DNA of 64,000 bases from assembly GCF_042186555.1 (NCBI RefSeq), contig NC_133328.1, positions 340,978,035 to 341,042,034 of the forward strand, read 5' to 3'. The first letter of the stretch is position 1, and each line of letters starts with the position of its first letter. The translations under genes and the position numbers were made by a program. This DNA comes from Aquarana catesbeiana (Eukaryota; Chordata; Amphibia; Anura; Ranidae). The notes below the pieces were generated by a model, which made no database searches, was not told where the DNA came from, and was given only the letters and a program-made list of their open reading frames with translations. Of this stretch, positions 58,201-64,000 are shown piece by piece.

Positions 58201-61200
58201 GTTCCAGCTTTGCAGTCTGATGTTCCAGCCGTCCAGTCTGATGTCCCAGCCTTCCAGTCTGGTGTTCCAGCCTTCCAGTCTGGTGTTCCAGCCTTCCAGT
58301 CTGGTGTTCCAGCCTTCCAGTCTGGTGTTCCAGCCTTCCAGTCTGACGTTCCAGCTTTCCAGTCTGACGTTCCAGCTTTCCAGTCTGACGTTCCAGCTTT
58401 CCAGTCTGACGTTCCAACTTTCCAGTCTGACGTTCCAGCCTTGCAATCTGATGTTCCAGCTTTGCAGTCTGACGTTCCAGCTTTCCAGTCTGACGTTCCA
58501 GCTTTCCAGTCTGACGTTCCAGCTTTCCAGTCTGACGTTCCAGCTTTCCAGTCTGACGTTCCAGCTTTCCAGTCTGACGTTCCAGCTTTCCAGTCTGACG
58601 TTCCAGCTTTCCAGTCTGACGTTCCAGCTTTCCAGTCTGACGTTCCAGCTTTCCAGTCTGACGTTCCAGCTTTCCAGTCTGACGTTCCAGCTTTCCAGTC
58701 TGACGTTCCAGCTTTCCAGTCTGACGTTCCAGCTTTCCAGTCTGACGTTCCAGCTTTCCAGTCTGACGTTCCAGCTTTCCAGTCTGACGTTCCAGCTTTC
58801 CAGTCTGACGTTCCAGCTTTCCAGTCTGACGTTCCAGCTTTCCAGTCTGACGTTCCAGCTTTCCAGTCTGATGTTCCAGCTTTCCAGCCTGATGTCCGGG
58901 TGTCTGCCCTCCAGCCTGATGTCCGGTTGTCTGCCCTCCAGCCTGATGTCCGGTTGTCTGCCCTCCAGCCTGATGTCCGGTTGTCTGCCCTCCAGCCTGA
59001 TGTCCGGTTGTCTGCCCTCCAGCCTGATGTCCGGGTGTCTGCCCTCCAGCCTGATGTCCGGGTGTCGGCCCTCCAGCCTGATGTCCGGGTGTCGGCCCTC
59101 CAGCCTGATGTCCGGGTGTCTGCCCTCCAGCCTGATGTCCGGGTGTCTGCCGTCCAGCTCCAGTGGTTCCTGTCTGCTGCCCAGCTCCAGTGGTTCCTGT
59201 CTGCTGCCCAGCTCCAGTGGTTCCTGTCTGCTGCCCAGCTCCAGTGGTTCCCGTCTGCTGCCCAGCTCCAGTGGTTCCCGTCTGCTGCTCAGCTCCAGTG
59301 GTTCCCGTCTGCTGCCCAGCTCCAGTGGTTCCCGTCTGCTGCCCAGCTCAAGTGGTTCCCGTCTGCTGCCCAGCTCCAGTGGTTCCCGTCTGCTGCCCAG
59401 CTCCAGTGGTTCCCGTCTGCTGCCCAGCTCCAGTGGTTCCTGTCTGCTGCCCAGCTCCAGTAGTTCCTGTCTGCTGCCCAGCTCCAGTGGTTCCTGTCTG
59501 CTGCCCAGCTCCAGTGGTTCCTGTCTGCTGCCCAGCTCCAGTGGTTCCTGTCTGCTGCCCAGCTCCAGTGGTTCCTGTCGTCGGCTGCCCAGCTCAAGTG
59601 GTTCCTGTCGTCTGCTGCCCAGCTCAAGTGGTTCCTGTCGTCTGCTGCCCAGCTCAAGTGGTTCCTGTCGTCTGCTGCCCAGCTCGAGTGGTTCCTGTCG
59701 TCTGCTGCCCAGCTCGAGTGGTTCCTGTCGTCTGCTGCCCAGCTCGAGTGGTTCCTGTCGTCTGCTGCCCAGCTCGAGTGGTTCCTGTCGTCTGCTGCCC
59801 AGCTCGAGTGGTTCCTGTCGTCTGCTGCCCAGCTCGAGTGGTTCCTGTCGTCTGCTGCCCAGCTCGAGTGGTTCCTGTCGTCTGCTGCCCAGCTCGAGTG
59901 GTTCCTGTCGTCTGCTGCCCAGCTCGAGTGGTTCCTGTCGTCTGCTGCCCAGCTCGAGTGGTTCCTGTCGTCTGCTGCCCAGCTCGAGTGGTTCCTGTCG
60001 TCTGCTGCCCAGCTCGAGTGGTTCCTGTCGTCTGCTGCCCAGCTCGAGTGGTTCCTGTCGTCTGCTGCCCAGCTCGAGTGGTTCCTGTCGTCTGCTGCCC
60101 AGCTCGAGTGGTTCCTGTCGTCTGCTGCCCAGCTCGAGTGGTTCCTGTCGTCTGCTGCCCAGCTCGAGTGGTTCCTGTCGTCTGCTGCCCAGCTCGAGTG
60201 GTTCCTGTCGTCTGCTGCCCAGCTCGAGTGGTTCCTGTCGTCTGCTGCCCAGCTCGAGTGGTTCCTGTCGTCTGCTGCCCAGCTCGAGTGGTTCCTGTCG
60301 TCTGCTGCCCAGCTTAATGACTCTGACATGCCAGCCGTCTGCCCAGATGTGCCTGATGACCAGCCTGACATACCTTCCTCCACCATTCTGCCTGATGCCA
60401 TAGACCATGGACAATTAAGACCAGTTGGAGCGTCCGGAGGCCGCTCCTTTAGGGAGGGGTACTGTCAGGAAAGGGTCCATTCGCTGGTAAGTTATATTAT
60501 TTGGCATGCAGTACTGGGGTCCACCAGCAGGTGTCTCCTGGCAGTGTTGAACTGTCAGGAGAATATTTCCCTGCTGGTGTCCTGTCATCTTTTGGCTGCA
60601 GTACTGATGTCCACCAGCGGATGGATCCTGGCAGTAGGGGGCAGACAACACTCCCTGCGCTCAGGTGTAACTTGAAGCCAATTAGTCAGCCCTATAAATA
60701 CCCGGCGAGCCCTCACTTGCTCGCCTTGGTATCTTTCTCTCTCCCTGCGTTCTGACCTTGCTGCCTGTTTAACCTTGAGCCTGCTATCTGCCTTGTCCTG
60801 ATCTGACCCAATCCCTATCCTGAGGCCTTCCCAGTCCTGTCCCTTCTGTTCCTGGCTCCCTTGGATCCCTGCCCTGAACCCCATCCATCCATCCTCTCCT
60901 TGTCCTGTTCAGGTTCCCGTCCTTACCCTTCTGCTGACTTCCCTGTGTATGACCTTGGCTTGGCTTGTTTACGATTACGGTATCTCCCTTTACTTATATA
61001 TATATATATATTGTTGTTTGTAGTGGGTTGTTGTGTGGGTTTTTGCACTGTTTGTTCCTGTCACTTATCACTTGTTAATAAACACCATTTCACTTACATG
61101 TGTTTCTGGTCTCCTCTGTGCAGTCCACACAGTCTGGTCTACTAGTCTCCTGACATCCCGTCAATGATGTTAACTAGATGTTAGTTTGGAGTACTAATTT

Positions 61201-61695
61201 ATGATTGTGATTGATGATACAAAAACTAAAACCATGTCCCTTTTTCATACACAGGGAAGTCTCAGGCAGGAGGTGGCCGGGCCAAGCAGGCTGCCTGATA
61301 CCCAGGTCCCTCCCCTACACCTTCAAAGACAAAGTGGCAGGAAGATGAGTAACCTGGAGGAGACTGCCATAGGCCTCTTTTGGAAGGCTACAGAGGCCCT
61401 GAGAACCCCCCACACTGTGGAGGAGGACTTTGCTTGCATAACTGCCTGCAAAATGCTGCAGACGGAGAAGGACCAACGACTCCTGTGTGAGTCCTTAATT
61501 TTGGAAGCTCTCAATAAGGGATTGAGGGGCCAAATAACATGTGCTACCCACATTTGTGATCTCACACATAGTCCTCCTCCTCCTCCTCCAGGTCCTACTC
61601 CTCCTCCTCCTCCAGGTCCTACTCCTCCTCCTGCCACATCTCCAACACCAGAGCCACAGCCAGGAAGGAAGCGTGGAAAGAAGGCCAGAAAGTGA
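55271..61695 (+). CDS. Harbinger MADF-like DNA-binding protein, two coding exons
   Basis: Exon 1 55271-55714 and exon 2 61255-61695, joined in phase 0 (donor GTATAG at 55715, acceptor CACAG ending at 61254), giving about 294 residues with no stop. Residues 5-100 look like a MADF domain, a Myb-related DNA-binding fold: FIDMFRELPCLWEINHPEY, ALDNLLEFV, LKILIGGLRSTYLREYKKV, then PRLWYYDRLHFL. Exon 2 has a BESS-like helical segment (ACKMLQTEKDQRLLCESLI), proline runs and a basic tail (GRKRGKKARK) that may be a nuclear signal. The intron now holds a 5.4-kb LTR element and may splice poorly. The start was taken as the first ATG after the 5' UTR acceptor. The domain call is by eye. Confidence 0.7.
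55750..56444 (+). repeat. 5' LTR of the young element
   Basis: 695 bp with TATAAATA at 55980-55987, AATAAA at 56366-56371 and a (TA)n run near 56282-56300. TG...CA ends. Confidence 0.9.
56515..60675 (+). CDS. Repeat-rich protein of the young LTR element
   Basis: Unrecognised protein. The first 262 codons are non-repetitive: an acidic N terminus (MDFDEIVYYSLLAAEDNEY), helical segments, Ser/Pro-rich linkers, and a basic cluster (ARAKPKKKQKFF) near residues 238-249. Then come about 75 copies of a 7-residue unit (PALQSDV and variants), about 10 of a 9-residue unit (SALQPDVR plus one) and about 15 of another 9-residue unit (QLQWFLSAA). One TAG at 59461-59463 (TGG to TAG in a unit) interrupts the frame. 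It stays open through about 25 ten-residue units to a unique tail, DSDMPAVCPDVPDDQPDIP, ending in the LTR. The tail resembles the 7-residue unit, so this is the ancestral frame. Position suggests a gag-like role, but there is no domain evidence. Confidence 0.6.
57301..58888 (+). repeat. 21-bp in-frame tandem array
   Basis: About 75 units of 'gttccagctttgcagtctga' plus one base. Blocks of identical variants (for example more than 20 consecutive 'ctttccagtctgacgttcca' units from 58470) show recent local expansion. All plus and minus frames stay open over long stretches. Confidence 0.95.
58889..59153 (+). repeat. 27-bp in-frame tandem array, first type
   Basis: About 10 units of 'tgatgtccggttgtctgccc' plus 'tccagcc', with variants gtg/ttg and tct/tcg. 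Confidence 0.9.
59154..59575 (+). repeat. 27-bp in-frame tandem array, second type
   Basis: About 15 units of 'cagctccagtggttcctgtc' plus 'tgctgcc'. One unit carries the TAG at 59461-59463. Confidence 0.9.
59576..60314 (+). repeat. 30-bp in-frame tandem array
   Basis: About 25 units of 'cagctcgagtggttcctgtc' plus 'gtctgctgcc', almost identical from 59680 on. It differs from the 27-bp unit by a 3-bp insertion, so it grew out of that array. Confidence 0.95.
60463..61155 (+). repeat. 3' LTR of the young element
   Basis: 693 bp, matching the 5' LTR apart from the TA microsatellite length. Followed by TCCCG. Confidence 0.9.
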
Positions 61696-61947
61696 TGACC
61701 CTGTGTCCAGTCTGGTCTGGCAAAAGATGTAGCCACTTGTAGTACCACAGCCTGGAGACACAGATGTCATCTGCTGCTTTCATGATCTCTGGGACTTCTG
61801 GAACAGACTGCACTCCCTTAGATATGGACTCCTCAGGCCACCAATTTTGATGTTAAATAATTGATGTCTGCCCTGGGGGTCCAAGGCTTCACCAATTTCT
61901 GCTGTTTCTCCAGCGTTGCCTGCCTCTTTGTTTGGTTCTGAGCCCTT

Positions 61948-61953
61948 AATAAA
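61948..61953 (+). terminator. Polyadenylation signal of the MADF-like gene
   Basis: AATAAA about 250 bp after the stop codon, followed by a T-rich stretch. Confidence 0.55.
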
Positions 61954-61959
61954 GGATTT

Positions 61960-62713
61960 TTTGTTTCAATTATACTTGCCTATGTGTGGTTTCCTTAAAA
62001 AAAGGACAGTTTGTTTGTGAGGAGGCAAGTACATTTCAAAAATACAATGTGAAATTAACAAGGGACACCAACACCTAGCAACCTTCTTGAGATTAAATAA
62101 TATAAGATATCAATGGTGTTGTGGTAACTTGACACACAAAACACACACAAAAATATTAGGGAGTAAAACTAACTAAAAAATAAAACAAAGATCAGCCTTG
62201 AAAAAAATACAAACCCCCCCCCCCAAAAAAAAAACAGCCTTTAAAAAAAAAAAAAAAAGAAAACAACCCAAAAATAATTTTGTCAGATGTGACAAATAAA
62301 TAATAAAGAAAGAAGTTTGTGAGAAGTCTGTGTGAATATGAGCAGCAAAACTATTTCATTCTTCTCACATTATAAAGAAGAAGAGAGTCCGCTGTATTAA
62401 ACCATTTTTTACATTGCACCGTGATGAAAGTGCTGTATCCATTGCGAACGCTAATTTTACCGGACCGAGCTGTTCCGTCTTGGGATTTCTTCTGAGCATG
62501 CATGGCACTTTGTGCGTCAGAACTGGCCACACACAGTCGAAATTTACGTGATCGGATTTTGTTGTCGGAAAATGTTATAGCCTGCTCTCAAACTTTGTGT
62601 GTCAGAAAATCTGATGGAAAATGTCAGATGGAGCCCACACATGATTGGCATGTCCGACAACATGCTCCGATCAGACATTTTCCATCGGAAAATCCGACCG
62701 TGTGTACGGGGCA
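61960..62713. other. Right subterminal region of the Harbinger element
   Basis: Non-coding AT-rich stretch with A-tracts near 62205-62260. From about 62480 there are repeated 'tcggaaaat' / 'attttcc' and 'cgatcagacatt'-type motifs in both orientations. These match motifs near the left end (47975-48075) and are likely binding sites for element proteins. No gene. Confidence 0.55.
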
Positions 62714-62716
62714 TTA

Positions 62717-62890
62717 CAGTGTTGTAGCACCAGCAGCACCACCACCAAAGGCCCAATTTTTCTGCCCCTGTTCAACAGGTGCGTGTAATTACAATTCTTG
62801 ATCTAATATTTCACAGCAGGGCCCGTTCCAGCTCCCACCAAGAGTAACTGTGAGGACTTACAGTGTTGTGGTACCACCAACACCTTTCTG
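62717..62890. repeat. 140-bp tandem array, right part
   Basis: Completes the unit cut at 47949: 'cagtgttgtagcacca', 'aaaggcccaatttttctg', 'ttcaacaggtgcgtgtaatt' and 'agggcccgttccagc'. This confirms that the sequence from 47949 to 62716 is one insertion plus its target duplication. Confidence 0.85.
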
Positions 62891-62899
62891 CAGAGTATG

Positions 62900-63340
62900 T
62901 AGGGCAGGCCCCTACTTTCAAACATCCAACTTACAAACGACTCCTACTTGCAAACGGAAGGCAACAACAGGAAGTGAGATGAAATCTACCCCTAGGAAGG
63001 GAAATTCTCTCCTGTAAGAGTTAATATGGGAAAAACGTGTCTCCTCTCCACTGATGCTTTATCACCAATCCTTGTTTCACTAAAAAACCCAAAATTGTCA
63101 AAAAACATTTGTCATTGGGACAGAAAGTGAGGTGAAATCTTCTGAAGAGGTGCACAGACAGCAAAACAAATGTCAAGGGGTGATAACTTTTCCCTATGTT
63201 TTCCAAAAAGCTTAAAAATAGATTTTTTGGCTGGAGCTACACTTTAAAAATGTACCAGTTCAAAATTACAAACAGATTCTACTTAACAACAAACCTACAG
63301 TCCCTGTCTTGTTTGCACTGCCTGTATACTGCTGTTCAGA
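62900..63340. other. Diverged dispersed repeat
   Basis: Contains 'ccaacttacaaacgactcct' and 'acaaacctacagtccctgtc', sequences with the look of an old interspersed repeat. 'cagagtatgtagggc' near 62892 and 'cagagtatatagggcc' near 63337 may bracket an insertion. No gene. Confidence 0.35.
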
Positions 63341-63344
63341 GTAT

Positions 63345-63916
63345 ATAGGGCCTGGGGGCCCCATGCTTTTCCTTTTTTTAATTTGGGTGTGGGGTTCTCC
63401 TTAATATCCATACAAGAACAAAAGGGCCTGGTAATGGACTGGGGGGTACCCATGCTGTTTTTCTCACTGATTTTCATCCATATTGCCGAGACCCGACATT
63501 ACATTAAAGCTGAAATCAGTTTTAAATGACTTTTATTCCTTTAAAAAAGTAATTTTGTGCAGGGACTGTTCAAAACACGGGAAACACGCGCCACTTTATA
63601 GGCATACTATAGACACCCCCCAGGTACGATATTTAAAGGAATATTTTTTTCACTTTAAGCATCATTAAAATCACTGCTCCCGAAGAAAATGGCCGTTTTT
63701 AAAACTTTTTTTTTGCATTGATACATGTCCTCTGGGGCAGGACCCGGGTTCCCAAACCCTTTTTAGGACAATACCATGCAAATTAGCCTTTAAATTTAGC
63801 ACTTTTGATTTCGAACGTTCAAGTCCCATAGACTTCAATGGGGTTCTAAAGTTCGTGCAAACTTTCAGTCCGTTCGCAGGTTCTGGTATGAACCGGGGGT
63901 GTTCGGCTCATCCCTA
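63345..63916. mobile_element. Foldback element F4, right arm only
   Basis: Matches the right arms of F1-F3 ('aatatccatac', 'ggacaggaccc'-like, 'agcctttaaa' blocks) and ends GGCTCATCCCTA at 63916. No left arm is found, so this copy is truncated or has lost one arm. Confidence 0.65.
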
Positions 63917-64000
63917 GTGCTCTGTTATTGCAACCCCAAGAGATAATAAAATTAAAAATCATCAGAACTCAGGAAAAAGTCAAGATAAATGAATCCGAAA

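Larger units (their letters stand above)
55750..61155 (+). mobile_element. Young non-autonomous LTR element with repeat-swollen frame
   Basis: 5.4-kb element with TGTCAGGAAA...CTCCTGACA LTRs and target duplication TCCCG (55745-55749 and 61156-61160). The two LTRs look identical except for one TA unit in a microsatellite, so insertion was very recent. The interior has one long frame (56515-60675) dominated by four tandem arrays. There is no zinc knuckle, protease, reverse transcriptase or integrase. The purine tract 'agggaggggtac' abuts the 3' LTR. No canonical TGG primer-binding site follows the 5' LTR. The element must have been copied by enzymes from elsewhere. Confidence 0.9.
47952..62713 (+). 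mobile_element. Three-gene PIF/Harbinger transposon with nested insertions
   Basis: 14.76 kb, ends TGCCCCATACACACGGTCGG and CCGACCGTGTGTACGGGGCA, target duplication TTA at 47949-47951 and 62714-62716. It carries a DDE transposase gene (48410-50577, plus), a Myb/SANT gene (55007-51432, minus) and a MADF-like gene (55271-61695, plus). Removing the Penelope fragment (about 2.3 kb) and the LTR element (5.4 kb) leaves about 7 kb, a normal size for an autonomous Harbinger. Two-gene (transposase plus Myb-like) elements are the known standard. The third gene is the unusual part. Confidence 0.9.
34766..62890 (+). mobile_element. Large hAT element with nested insertions
   Basis: Inferred outer element of the nested stack. 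Left to right it has a 112-bp tandem array, a decayed BED-finger hAT transposase, and a 140-bp tandem array. hAT elements commonly carry repeated subterminal transposase-binding motifs, and these arrays occupy that position. Insertions N3, F3 and a Harbinger element each have their own target duplication within it. The boundaries given are those of the arrays, because I could not identify the hAT terminal inverted repeats. The grouping is an inference from continuity across the insertions. Confidence 0.5.

Noticed and set aside
57301..60314. CRISPR array
   Set aside because: The units are contiguous tandem repeats without unique spacers, and the surrounding sequence is a eukaryotic LTR element.
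57154..60414. Very long minus-strand frames (332, 393, 743 and 370 codons) as genes
   Set aside because: They are mirror images of the 21-, 27- and 30-bp coding arrays, lack any non-repetitive domain and have no promoter or splice context.

Overview
The window is a stretch of vertebrate genome made almost entirely of transposable elements. The element mix (Gmr1-type Gypsy, hAT, PIF/Harbinger, Penelope and L2/CR1-type elements, TTAA-site MITEs, very long dispersed repeats, large minisatellites) points to an amphibian. The dispersed repeats look like ones I associate with true frogs (Ranidae), but that species-level impression is from memory. I recognise no host gene. The only genes I can support are carried by mobile elements, and most are broken.

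Layout. 1-0.9 kb is a dispersed repeat ('repeat A'). 2.1-7.7 kb is a 30-bp minisatellite split by two palindromic insertions: F1, a 2.8-kb foldback element, and a 1.5-kb inverted-repeat element carrying hammerhead-ribozyme-like motifs. 8.8-15.2 kb is a minus-strand L2/CR1-type LINE that landed in repeat A. It was later split by a gag-only LTR element (11242-14626, target duplication CAGAG). N1, a small hAT-like element, lies at 15.8-16.8 kb. A long (TA)/(TCTA)/(TAGA) palindrome lies at 17.2-17.5 kb. A complete but decayed Gmr1-type Gypsy element (20110-25227, target duplication CCATG) has integrase ahead of reverse transcriptase. Further elements follow: N2 (26.2-27.6 kb), a TTAA-site MITE, a Harbinger MITE, a degraded minus-strand Gypsy remnant, and foldback F2 (30.3-32.3 kb).

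34.8-62.9 kb is a nested stack. The outer layer is a long hAT element: a 112-bp tandem array, a decayed BED-finger hAT transposase, and a 140-bp tandem array. N3 (38303-40061), foldback F3 (44000-47031, itself holding a Gypsy solo LTR) and a 14.8-kb PIF/Harbinger element (47952-62713, target duplication TTA) are inserted into it. The Harbinger element carries three genes: a DDE transposase, a minus-strand Myb/SANT gene, and a divergent plus-strand gene with a MADF-like domain. A Penelope fragment sits in the Myb intron. A very young LTR element (55750-61155, target duplication TCCCG) sits in the MADF intron. That LTR element has a long reading frame swollen by about 3 kb of in-frame 21-, 27- and 30-bp tandem repeats.

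How the parts work together. In the Harbinger element the transposase would cut and join DNA, while the Myb/SANT and MADF-like proteins would be expected to bind DNA ends or the transposase. The gag-only LTR element at 11.2 kb shares LTR sequence with the Gypsy element at 20.1 kb and may have moved using its enzymes. The strongest leads are the three-gene Harbinger, the repeat-swollen LTR element, the hAT-like elements that each carry a different minisatellite, and the ribozyme-like motifs near 5.8 kb.
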